Assembly: GCF_014698445.1 (NCBI RefSeq) | Contig: NZ_JACJSZ010000002.1 | Location: forward strand, 62,001-126,000 | Length of the DNA stretch: 64,000 nt | Direction of reading: 5' to 3' | Source of the DNA: Microcystis elabens FACHB-917 | Lineage (GTDB): Bacteria; Cyanobacteriota; Cyanobacteriia; PCC-6307; Cyanobiaceae | In this document: positions 27,801 through 34,966 of the stretch, one piece after another | How the letters are laid out: each line of letters starts with the position of its first letter | Position numbering within the stretch: the first letter of the stretch is position 1 | Translations under genes and position numbers: made by a program | The notes under the pieces: model-generated | Seen by the model: the letters and a program-made list of their open reading frames with translations, nothing else | The model's database searches: none | Told to the model about the DNA's origin: nothing

Positions 27801-28511
27801 GCCCGCCTGGGCTCCCCGGGTTTCCGTTTCCAGGCCCATCGTCCAGAAGCGATCAATCGCCGGTGGCGAGAGAAGCTCACCTTCCCGACACGGATCAGCA
27901 CCACTGATGAAGCCGAAATTGCCGCAGTGGAAGCAGGCGGCCCGGCCGCTTCTGATCGCCTCCCAGTCGGTGCGTGAGGTCAGAAAGAGCACGCCGTTGG
28001 CCGCCGCCACGCTGACCAGCAGGCCGCGGAGCAGGACGGAGCCATCAGCGGGAAAAGTCAACAGGCAGCCCCAGGCCAGGGCGAGGGCCCAGAGGTTGGC
28101 CAGCAGACCGCCACTGCCCTTCAGTCGCACTCTCCAGGGAGCCGTGTCCCCAACCGCCACCCAGCCAGGCGCTCGCACCTTGCCGTCGGGCAGGCCAATC
28201 GGTCCCAAGGGAGCCAGAGCGCGAAAGAACTCGCCAGGGGACCGATGCTCCAGGATGTTGACCACGGCCAAGGCAGCGCCATCGTTGTCGACCAAGGCCC
28301 GCAGCAATGCATGACCGGCCCCATGGAGCAGCTCCGCTGAGCACCAGCCCAGCCGGATCAGGCAAGACAGCAACAGCAGCGATGGGGTGGCATGGCCCTG
28401 CAGCCCTGCGGCTGTCAGGGCGAGCAGCTCCGGCCAGCTGCGCCCGACCCACCCTTGCCTCCCAGCGGGAGCGGACCAGCGATTCCAAACACTGAGGACG
28501 GCGGACGTCAT
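24885..28511 (-). CDS. Large membrane protein: degenerate M50-like segment + class II glutamine amidotransferase + SIS domain
   Basis: A 1208-residue protein without a recognised name. Residues 42-180 are membrane-like and hold LHGAGHALLRAL (62-73) and WRVRLKGSGGLLANLWALAL (126-145), resembling the HExxH helix and the later helix of M50 proteases, but with HGAGH the catalytic Glu is absent. Residues about 190-610 resemble a class II (Ntn) glutamine amidotransferase: C196 in HCGNFGFISG, R299 in HYRFGTSGPP, and N346-G347 in THNGDFEG. Residues 640-870 look like a GlmS-type SIS domain (LLVTGIENSLWLGERF; VLTHSGQTFASRQ). Helices at about 905-970 and a Rossmann-like region (LVIGEAEGLHQLLN) follow. 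The Ntn Cys is internal, so cleavage would be needed for activity. Divergent from a CRP-family gene. Confidence 0.85.
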   Translation of the reverse strand: MTSAVLSVWNRWSAPAGRQGWVGRSWPELLALTAAGLQGHATPSLLLLSCLIRLGWCSAELLHGAGHALLRALVDNDGAALAVVNILEHRSPGEFFRALAPLGPIGLPDGKVRAPGWVAVGDTAPWRVRLKGSGGLLANLWALALAWGCLLTFPADGSVLLRGLLVSVAAANGVLFLTSRTDWEAIRSGRAACFHCGNFGFISGADPCREGELLSPPAIDRFWTMGLETETRGAQAGGGLVLVRDREGQIGFVGHKMINGKRSQLTRSLERGFRRARHRAVRAGCRTLPSGLMAAWHYRFGTSGPPEILETHWHQWCPAQLRRLWSRKNGRWVSDWQAVQHGITHNGDFEGFQLFGTEMPFNDLGVWLGVALRCGHPAVGDSPKISGMMDLLICKGDWFASVRLASLQLLAEPGSTPATEGFERWASCFESTFEKEIASRHAADVDDCVLLDDLTLLIQERLEADPQLRRYGSHRIQRWIRGVIEAFLHNDPYTAARQFMARARGSFGLVVISSTSPDRLVLCSLGQSITIGFDVPGAVAVYASEPAAVDAVLGVRSGCYRIDLDQNSGEVAVLSSSHVTIYSLSRERELSPGEIRYRRQLYDARPGNAGLAPIAGRQRMDPVGADLADIPGLLSRIQEDWVNPRSANRASAKVLARLLIAKATRLSEKQELLEHEGLNPALAKSRHVDLLVTGIENSLWLGERFAQDLEGLMPMLNVKTLSANSVLQHLQHDLPALNFARQSIVLVLTHSGQTFASRQVAEACDLLVRQGVIQDVFLVIGEPASLQGSPLLAPDGPDQAFCHRLFTTAAGRRRSEAATATVAAMHQTLTELLFCLCRHVQQAFPDQRPLGLRVRAEELLALESMEDHLLVNDVREIIGADDGGQPRSSSISRRLAQSGRHWAWHVLETPIAWLIHALYILVSVSCGVPLFRSCLLTLLPLAGLAEGEGMASLLLALTLPADVALYVFGPWCWTLGQRLFQGRQLMARTGRRTLVIGEAEGLHQLLNNFVSKLFALSYGITALEVHGADAGDHLLHGYAHRVVRGTLLFLGIPDGRCSQRQRAHANAVILAARQADGIRHLGAGPEVVALSSDPCISAERFHGALVIPSPIHGGCGDGIRLPSNDLIEAIRESRFGTLRRLLAAYVFFHAMAHRVATFPGLGFDWWKSQSRTKVMTTASPMSAARLDLAESEEIEQLALGELVHQDQS

Positions 28512-28607
28512 GGCAGGCTCTCCAATCCAATGGCGTCACTGTCCGGGAGTTGCTGTTATTGCGTGTTGTTCCCGGTCGCCTCCATGGAGACAATCGCTGC
28601 CATCCAG

Positions 28608-28625
28608 CTGTCACCTGGATGACAG
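28608..28625. promoter_or_regulatory. CRP/FNR-like palindromic operator candidate
   Basis: CTGTCA-N6-TGACAG is a perfect inverted repeat (6-bp arms, 6-bp spacer) in the 156-base gap between the divergent fusion gene (start 28511) and the CRP-family gene (start 28668). The geometry matches CRP/FNR-family sites (for example TGTGA-N6-TCACA), so the adjacent regulator may bind here to control itself and the fusion gene. Confidence 0.5.
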
Positions 28626-28667
28626 GACAGGGAAACCATGGGAAAGTAGGAAAACCGTCTGGAGGAG

Positions 28668-29360
28668 ATGGGAGGTTTCGAGGTTGGAGAGCTGAGGTCC
28701 TTCCCCCTCTTTGAGGGGCTGGAGATCAAGCGGCTCCAGAGCCTTCTCCAAGACCACAGGACCCTGCAAGTGCCCGCAAAGCATCAGCTGGTCTTCGAAG
28801 GTGACTGGAACGATGGACTGTTCCTGATCCGCTCGGGAGTGGTGAAGGTCCGACGCCTCACGTTGCAGGGGGAGGAGGTGGTGATCGCCCTGTTGGGCGC
28901 CGGTGAGATGTTCGGCGAGCTGGCGATGCTGCTGGGAAACAGCCGGCGGACCGCCGATGTGGTGGCCCTCACCCCGCTCGAGCTGGTGAAACTGCGCTGG
29001 ACGACAGTCCAGCAGGAGCTGGATCACTCGACGGGATTCGCCCTGGAGATGGCCCGGCTGCAGGCACGACGCCTGCTCAGCCTGGGGCGACGCTTCAGCC
29101 TGCGGGGCGAGGACGCCACCACCCGGGTCCTGGCCACCCTGCTGGAGCTGGCCTTCTGCAGCGGCTACGGCAACGATCCGCTGGCCCCGATCCCCGACCT
29201 CAAGCAGACGGAGATCGCCGCCATCGCCGGCCTGGCCCGAGGCACCACATCGAGGATCCTCACCCAGCTTCGCTCCAAGGGAACCATCGTCGAGGCGGCC
29301 GAGGGGCTGCGACTGGCGAATCTGGAGCCGCTGCGGCGGCGGGGGCTGCTGGAGCCCTGA
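28668..29360 (+). CDS. CRP/FNR-family transcription regulator
   Basis: The 230 residues hold an N-terminal cNMP-binding beta-roll (about 12-125) with the phosphate-binding region FGELAMLLGNSRRTADVVAL: Glu84 and an Arg at 93-94 correspond to the cAMP-contacting Glu and Arg of CRP, with Thr where CRP has Ser. A C-terminal winged helix follows, with the recognition helix in TEIAAIAGLARGTTSRILTQ (181-200). No FNR-type Cys cluster is present. GGAGG precedes the ATG. Divergent from the large fusion gene, with a palindrome between them; a class III cyclase gene follows. Confidence 0.92.
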   Translation: MGGFEVGELRSFPLFEGLEIKRLQSLLQDHRTLQVPAKHQLVFEGDWNDGLFLIRSGVVKVRRLTLQGEEVVIALLGAGEMFGELAMLLGNSRRTADVVALTPLELVKLRWTTVQQELDHSTGFALEMARLQARRLLSLGRRFSLRGEDATTRVLATLLELAFCSGYGNDPLAPIPDLKQTEIAAIAGLARGTTSRILTQLRSKGTIVEAAEGLRLANLEPLRRRGLLEP

Positions 29361-29444
29361 CGGAGGTGTCCCGGCAGCGGGGCCGAACTCCGGGCAGCCA
29401 GGGGAGAGGGAATGCCGCCGCGACAATCGAGTGGCGGCTAGAAT

Positions 29445-29470
29445 TGGATGTATCCATCGGTGGATTTCCA
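29445..29470. promoter_or_regulatory. Two adjacent short palindromes before the cyclase gene
   Basis: TGGAT-GT-ATCCA (29445-29456) and TGGA-TT-TCCA (29461-29470) share the half-site TGGA/TCCA and lie in tandem. A TAGAAT box at 29439-29444 abuts the first. Together they could be a promoter with a repressor site. The ATG at 29448 falls inside, another reason to prefer the ATG at 29508. Confidence 0.3.
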
Positions 29471-29507
29471 AGTTGGCCACAGGCTCGTGGATGGCCTTGA
29501 GACAACC

Positions 29508-32500
29508 ATGGGCTCAACGTTGAAATCTGTCCCGTGTCCACCGGAGCGGCGTCAGGTTACGGTTCTATTCTGCGACCTCGTCAATTCCACCTCCCTGGCC
29601 GAGCGACTCGACCCCGAGGAGCTGATGGAGATGGTGGAGTGCTATTACGTCCTGTGCGATGACATCGTGTCCTCGCACTGTGGCTACATGGCCCAGTACC
29701 TGGGTGATGGCATCCTGGCCTACTTCGGCTATCCTGAAGCCTCCGAAGAGGCGGCCCCCAATGCCGTCAGGGCAGGCCTGCGGCTGCGGGAGGCGATTCG
29801 GCACCTCCCATCCCCCACCGGCGAACCCCTGCGCAGCCGCATCGGCATCGCCTCCGGATCAGTGGTGGCCACCGGCATCCGCGACATCGAAACGCCCCAC
29901 AAGGCCGGCCTGATGATGGGGAAAACCCCGAATCTGGCCGCCAGGCTGCAGTCGGAAGCCGGGCCCGATCAGATCCTGGTGTCGGAGAGCACCCATCGGA
30001 TCACACGGGAGTTGTTCCATCACCAGTGTCTGGGTGCGAGGGAACTGAAGGGCTTCGATCAGTCCATGCCGATCTATGCGGTGATCGAGGAAACCGACCT
30101 CTCCAGCCGTTCCCAGGCCCGCTGGAAAACCAGTGATTTGCCGCTGATTGGCCGGCAGCAGGAGATGGAGCTGCTGATGAACGCCTGGCAGGCTGTCGCG
30201 GCAGGGCGGGGCCAGCTGGTGCTGCTGCAGGGTGAGGCCGGGATCGGGAAGTCCCATCTCGTCGGCGAACTGAAGCGATCCCTGCTGGTTCAGGACTACC
30301 GCCAGATGAGCTGGTACTGCGGTCCCAACACCAGGGAGAGCACCCTCCACCCCATCGCCGAGCAGATCAACAAGGCCGCCGGCTTCGAGAAGGGCGACGA
30401 CGATGGCAGCCGTCTGGAGAAGCTGGCCCGGATGATGGAGCGCTACGGCGCCACGGATGCCAGGAGCCTGGAGGTCCTGGCCGATCTCATCGGCCTGCGC
30501 GGCGGCGGGCGATCGGCGCTGGACGGACTGACCCCCGAGAAGAAACGACAGATCCGGCTCGACACCCTGATGGCGATGGTGCAGGCCTGGAGCGATGGGC
30601 AGCCGAGCCTGATCGTCGTGGAAGATCTGCACTGGATCGACCCGACCACCCTGGAGCTGCTCGATCGTCTGATTGCCACAGCCCGTCGGCAGCCGTGGAT
30701 GGTTCTGGCCACGGCGAGGCCCGAATTCGACTCTCCCTGGCGCTCCAGCGTCAATGCCGCCCATCTCAGCCTCAGGCGGCTGGACCGCAGGGCCTGCGAA
30801 TTGATCTGCTCCTGCCTGAACGCCGATGCCGATGAAGCCCTCTCCCCCCAGTTGACCCGGCGCATCGTTGAACGCTGCGATGGGATTCCCCTCTTCGTGG
30901 AGGAAACGACCAAATCGATGATCGAGCAGCTGCGGGCCAGCGGCTCCGGCGGCGGTGATGGCAGTGACCCCATCCCCGAGACACTGCAGGACTCCCTGGC
31001 TGCCCGCCTGGATCGACTCGGTCCGGCCCGGAGGTTGGCCAGCATCGCCGCCGTCATCGGCCGTAGCTTCACCTACGAACTGCTGGAGGCCGTCTCCAGC
31101 CAGCCGGAAGACGTGCTGCGCCAGCAGATGGATGGCCTGCTGGTTTCCGGGCTGCTGCAGCCATCGGATCAGACCGCCGGGGAAGCGTATGCGTTCAAGC
31201 ATGCGCTGATTCGTGATGCGGCCTACGAAACCATGCTGAAGCGGGACCGGCAGATCCTTCACGAACGGATCGCCGAGACACTCTCGGGCAAGTTTCAGGA
31301 GCTCGTCGCTGCGGAGCCCCAGCTGCTGGCCCATCACTTCACCCGCGCCGGTTTCTTCGAGCAGGCGATCCCCCACTGGATCAGTGCGGGGCAACGATCC
31401 GCTGAAATGGCGTCCCATGAAGAGGCGGTGCAGCACTTCCAGACGGCCCTGGATCTGCTTCGCCACGAAACCGTCCGCCAGGAGAACCTGCCCGCCTCCC
31501 TGGAGCTGATGCTGCTGCTGGGGCTGGCCATGAGCCTGGCCGGGTCCCGCAGCTATTCGGCACCGGAAGTGGGCCAGATCCCGGAGGAGTCGCGGAGGCT
31601 GGCAGAGCGCCTCGGCGAGAGCCAGTCGTCGTTCGCGATCCTGCGCGGCCTCTGCAACTACTGCATCGTCTCCTGCAATCTGGAGAAGGCCGAGAGATCG
31701 GCAGGCCAATGCCTTCAGCTATGGGACGAGGGCCGAGATCCCATCCATGGCATCGAGGCCCATTTCTCCATCGGCTACATCCACTACGTCAAGGGATCCA
31801 TGGCCCTGGCGCGCCGGCATCTGAGCGAAAGCATCGATCTCTACCACCAGCATGAAGGCTGGGATCTGAGCTTTCCCACCACCCACGATCCGATGACCGG
31901 CTCCCTCACCGCCCTGGCGATGGTGGAGCTGGCCTCGGGGGATCCGGATCGGGTGGCCACCACCATCGACCAGGCGAGGCGCCATGCCGCGCGGCTGAGA
32001 AAGGACTACGAAAAAGTATATACGTTGGGCTACAATCAATTGATTTGCATCATACAGGGTCGCTATCTGGACGCCATCACCCTCAGCGACACCATCCTGA
32101 CGATTGCCGATGCCTATGGCTACCTGACCTGGCGCGCCATCACCAAGGTCTACCGGGGGGTTGCCCTGGCCCAGGCAGGGCAGGCCGACCCGGGGGTTGC
32201 CCTGGCGATCGCCACCGAGGGAATGCGGGAACAGCAGCGTCTGGGCATCATGACGCTGGAGGGATTCCGACTGGCGGAGATCGCCACGCTCCACGCTCTC
32301 GCCGGCGCCAGCGCCGAGGCCCTCGCAGGCATTCAGGCGGCGGAGGACGCGGTCAGGCGTTCCGGAGAGGCCTACTTCATGCCCCTCGTCCAGGTCCGCA
32401 AGGCGGACGTGCTCGCCCGAGCCACGGGCCATGACCAGCCCGCGGTGAGTGAGGCGCTGGATCAGGCTCTGGCCCTGGCCAGGAAACAGGGCGCCACCGG

Positions 32501-32570
32501 CTTCGAAAGGCTGATCAACGCGAAGAAACAGCTCTACGCCGGGGAGCGGATCAGCCGATCGACGCCGTGA
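29508..32570 (+). CDS. Class III nucleotidyl cyclase fused to AAA-type ATPase and TPR-like repeats
   Basis: A 1020-residue signalling protein. Residues 14-165 are a class III cyclase domain: metal-binding Asp in FCDLVNSTS (D23) and YLGDGILAYFG (D67), and the Asn/Arg pair in TPNLAARLQ. The adenine-specifying Lys position is Gln63, as often seen in this AAA-TPR cyclase group. An ATPase domain follows, with Walker A GEAGIGKS (242-249) and Walker B in LIVVEDLHWID, then a long helical repeat region to the end. Start: ATG 29508 chosen over 29448. It ends 11 bases from a convergent gene. It could supply cNMP to the CRP-family protein upstream. Confidence 0.9.
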   Translation: MGSTLKSVPCPPERRQVTVLFCDLVNSTSLAERLDPEELMEMVECYYVLCDDIVSSHCGYMAQYLGDGILAYFGYPEASEEAAPNAVRAGLRLREAIRHLPSPTGEPLRSRIGIASGSVVATGIRDIETPHKAGLMMGKTPNLAARLQSEAGPDQILVSESTHRITRELFHHQCLGARELKGFDQSMPIYAVIEETDLSSRSQARWKTSDLPLIGRQQEMELLMNAWQAVAAGRGQLVLLQGEAGIGKSHLVGELKRSLLVQDYRQMSWYCGPNTRESTLHPIAEQINKAAGFEKGDDDGSRLEKLARMMERYGATDARSLEVLADLIGLRGGGRSALDGLTPEKKRQIRLDTLMAMVQAWSDGQPSLIVVEDLHWIDPTTLELLDRLIATARRQPWMVLATARPEFDSPWRSSVNAAHLSLRRLDRRACELICSCLNADADEALSPQLTRRIVERCDGIPLFVEETTKSMIEQLRASGSGGGDGSDPIPETLQDSLAARLDRLGPARRLASIAAVIGRSFTYELLEAVSSQPEDVLRQQMDGLLVSGLLQPSDQTAGEAYAFKHALIRDAAYETMLKRDRQILHERIAETLSGKFQELVAAEPQLLAHHFTRAGFFEQAIPHWISAGQRSAEMASHEEAVQHFQTALDLLRHETVRQENLPASLELMLLLGLAMSLAGSRSYSAPEVGQIPEESRRLAERLGESQSSFAILRGLCNYCIVSCNLEKAERSAGQCLQLWDEGRDPIHGIEAHFSIGYIHYVKGSMALARRHLSESIDLYHQHEGWDLSFPTTHDPMTGSLTALAMVELASGDPDRVATTIDQARRHAARLRKDYEKVYTLGYNQLICIIQGRYLDAITLSDTILTIADAYGYLTWRAITKVYRGVALAQAGQADPGVALAIATEGMREQQRLGIMTLEGFRLAEIATLHALAGASAEALAGIQAAEDAVRRSGEAYFMPLVQVRKADVLARATGHDQPAVSEALDQALALARKQGATGFERLINAKKQLYAGERISRSTP

Positions 32571-32580
32571 ACGGCACGCT

Positions 32581-33876
32581 TCAAGGCTTCAGACCCAGGG
32601 CCTGACGCGCCAGGGACACGGACAGACCGGTCCACTGAATCGATGCCTCAGCCGCGTCGAACGTCAGCGACAGGCAGGCCCTGGGGATGGAGGTGAGATC
32701 ACCGAGGAGGGTGCGTCCGATGGCGGGCTCCGCCGCCATCGCCTCCGCCAGCACGGAGGAGCTGACCAGTCGCAGATCAGCGCTGAGGGAGTAACTGGAG
32801 CCCATGCCCACAAGCTCAATGAAATCCCCATCTCGCTTGTATTGCCCCAGGCCGAGCTGGTTGACCAGCGGCAAGCCGGCATTGTTGAAGATCTGGATCC
32901 GGAAGTGACCGAGCCCCCAGAATCGGAGCTGACGAACGTTCTCCGACTGCCAGACCGTCTCCATCAGAGCCTGATGGTCGGAATAGGCAGGATCGACGCT
33001 GCTCCTCGTCTGCTTGAGGCTGTTGATGACCAGCCTGGGCGACAGGAAGGTGAAGCCGTTGACCAGTTCCGCCATCCGATTCAGGAAGGCCACCGAGTCG
33101 GCCGCTGCGGACGCGGGCCATGGCGGCCCGGTTCCAGCCCTGGCCTCGGCGGCGGCGCGATCAAGAACCGGGGCTGTCCGCAGGTCAGGCGGTTCGCCAT
33201 CCAGCAGCCCCTCGGCCAGGAACTTGGGATCCGCCTGGATGCGAATGATCGGCAGCATCTGCTCCTGAATGTCACGCCCATAGCGCATGTAGGTTGGGAC
33301 ACTGATCCCCATTGAGTCGGTATCGTCAGCGAACAATTCTCCTGAGAGACAATCACAGGAGGGAGAATGCGACGGGCCAGCAGGGTGGGCGTCGTAGCTG
33401 TCAAATCGGCCCACCAGCTTGGACAGCCCGATCACCTCTCGCCCCGTGATGGCCGAACGGATGTTGTCGACACAGATGAAGGGGTAGACCCAACAGATTC
33501 TGTCAGGGAATCCATTGTTGAAGCGAAGTACGGGGAAGGAGAAGAAGACCTCATGCTGCTTGGTTGTGCGTTCTGGATGGAAGCTGCCGGAACGCATCTC
33601 CGGATAAAAGAGGACTCCGAGAACAACGAACGGCCGCACGGGACCCACACCGGCAAGCGGCAGGGAAGACAGCGGCCAGTAGGTGTAAGCGTTAGAGGCC
33701 GGATTGAGATATCGGGTGCAGAAGTTTTCGAGGGCCCCCGACTGGGCCATGAGCTTGAAATAGTGCGACTGGATCCCCCTGAAGACATAGGGAGGGGCCT
33801 CCTGCTGACCATCCAGTGGATTATCGAGATAGGGAAAATCGTTCACCGATGAGAGCTCAACTGTCGAGCCATGCAT
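32581..33876 (-). CDS. Acetoacetate-decarboxylase-like protein
   Basis: The 431 residues include ICVDNIRSAITGREVIGLSK, matching the acetoacetate decarboxylase (ADC) superfamily pattern (GREVxGxPK) with a lysine in the Schiff-base position, followed by a beta-rich barrel-like region. It is much longer than true ADC (about 250), so N- and C-terminal additions exist. Many ADC-superfamily members in biosynthetic clusters act as aldolases or dehydratases rather than decarboxylases. It is the last gene of the leftward operon. ATG 33876 is used; a GTG at 33903 would overlap the upstream gene. Confidence 0.7.
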   Translation of the reverse strand: MHGSTVELSSVNDFPYLDNPLDGQQEAPPYVFRGIQSHYFKLMAQSGALENFCTRYLNPASNAYTYWPLSSLPLAGVGPVRPFVVLGVLFYPEMRSGSFHPERTTKQHEVFFSFPVLRFNNGFPDRICWVYPFICVDNIRSAITGREVIGLSKLVGRFDSYDAHPAGPSHSPSCDCLSGELFADDTDSMGISVPTYMRYGRDIQEQMLPIIRIQADPKFLAEGLLDGEPPDLRTAPVLDRAAAEARAGTGPPWPASAAADSVAFLNRMAELVNGFTFLSPRLVINSLKQTRSSVDPAYSDHQALMETVWQSENVRQLRFWGLGHFRIQIFNNAGLPLVNQLGLGQYKRDGDFIELVGMGSSYSLSADLRLVSSSVLAEAMAAEPAIGRTLLGDLTSIPRACLSLTFDAAEASIQWTGLSVSLARQALGLKP

Positions 33877-33880
33877 GACG

Positions 33881-34966
33881 TCAGAATACACGAAGAACAC
33901 CACCGGCGTCTTCCAGCAGCGACGCTCCGTAGAGGTGGGCAGGCGACTGAAATCCAGGGGCGACCTGGCCCTGAAGAACCCGCCTCACGATCGCCACAGC
34001 CGTCGCTCCGGTGACGGTGTAGCCGTCACGGGTCTGGATGCGGAGGCAGCGGGAGCGTCGCCAGCGATCCTCCGCCTCCACGACCAGGGTGAAGCCGGAA
34101 CGCTGCCGCCGAGCCGCGGAAGGGGCCTGGGGCCAGGCCTGGCTGAGCAGATCCAGCAGGTTCCGGCCCAGGGTCGACTGATGGAGCGGGGCCAGGCGGG
34201 AGCCTGCCCGATAGGCGAGCTGAACGGCCCCATCGGCCTCGGCATACACCTCCAGGGTGGGGATGCCGCTGGTGACCTGGCTGATGAAGACATCCGGCCA
34301 GTTGACGGCCACCGCCGTCCGCAACCCGGCCCCGAAGTCGAAGCAGCGCGACAGGGAACCCGCCGGCAAGGCCGTGGGAATCCCCTGCCGGCGCACCATG
34401 ACGGTGGAGCTGGTGAGTCCCATCAGGCTGCGGAAGGTGCCCCGTGACATCACATCAGGGGCCGAAAGGGCCAGGCGCAAGGCCACCGCCTCGGGGAACC
34501 GGGCCCGGGCCATCGCCAGCAGACAATCCGATGCCACGATCGAAAAGCCGATCCCCGGCATCAGCATCACCCCGTTGGCGGAGGCCAGCTCAGAGCGATC
34601 CATGGCCTGCTGAAACACCGGCCATTCCCCGGCCAGGTCGAGGTAATGGGTCCCCGTCCGCAGACAGGCGGTCATCATCGGCAGGGCCGTTTGCTGAAAG
34701 GGGCCCGCCGCATGCAGAACCACGGAGATCCCCTCAAGGGACGCCTCCATCCGCGAACGGTCGTCCAGGCAAAAGACCCGGCACTCCAGTCCCCAGCGGT
34801 GGGCCATCGCCGTCACCCGGTCGGGGTGGCGGCCGGCCAGCACCAAGGGGATGCCTTGCGCCTGCAGACACCGGGTCAGCAGGCGACCGCTGAATCCGGT
34901 CGCGCCGTAGAGCAGGACCCGACCGGGAGGGCCTGGGTCATGGTCGCCAGGGGAGCTGGACATCAC
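33881..34966 (-). CDS. Saccharopine-dehydrogenase-like NAD(P)-dependent oxidoreductase
   Basis: The 361 residues begin with a Rossmann motif RVLLYGATGFSGRLLTRCL and show VVLHAAGPFQQTALPMMTAC, HYLDLAGEWPVFQ and MLMPGIGFSIVASDC, the order seen in saccharopine-dehydrogenase-like proteins and trans-acting enoyl reductases of lipid clusters. The likely job is reduction of an enoyl or similar intermediate; the substrate is unknown. The ATG overlaps the stop of the polyprenyl synthase by four bases, so they are co-translated. Confidence 0.82.
   Translation of the reverse strand: MMSSSPGDHDPGPPGRVLLYGATGFSGRLLTRCLQAQGIPLVLAGRHPDRVTAMAHRWGLECRVFCLDDRSRMEASLEGISVVLHAAGPFQQTALPMMTACLRTGTHYLDLAGEWPVFQQAMDRSELASANGVMLMPGIGFSIVASDCLLAMARARFPEAVALRLALSAPDVMSRGTFRSLMGLTSSTVMVRRQGIPTALPAGSLSRCFDFGAGLRTAVAVNWPDVFISQVTSGIPTLEVYAEADGAVQLAYRAGSRLAPLHQSTLGRNLLDLLSQAWPQAPSAARRQRSGFTLVVEAEDRWRRSRCLRIQTRDGYTVTGATAVAIVRRVLQGQVAPGFQSPAHLYGASLLEDAGGVLRVF

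Noticed and set aside
29859..31709. A 616-codon leftward open frame antisense to the cyclase-ATPase gene
   Set aside because: It mirrors the coding frame of the plus-strand gene, is rich in Gln/Gly/His with no motifs, and the plus strand has clear cyclase and Walker motifs. High GC makes long antisense frames common here.
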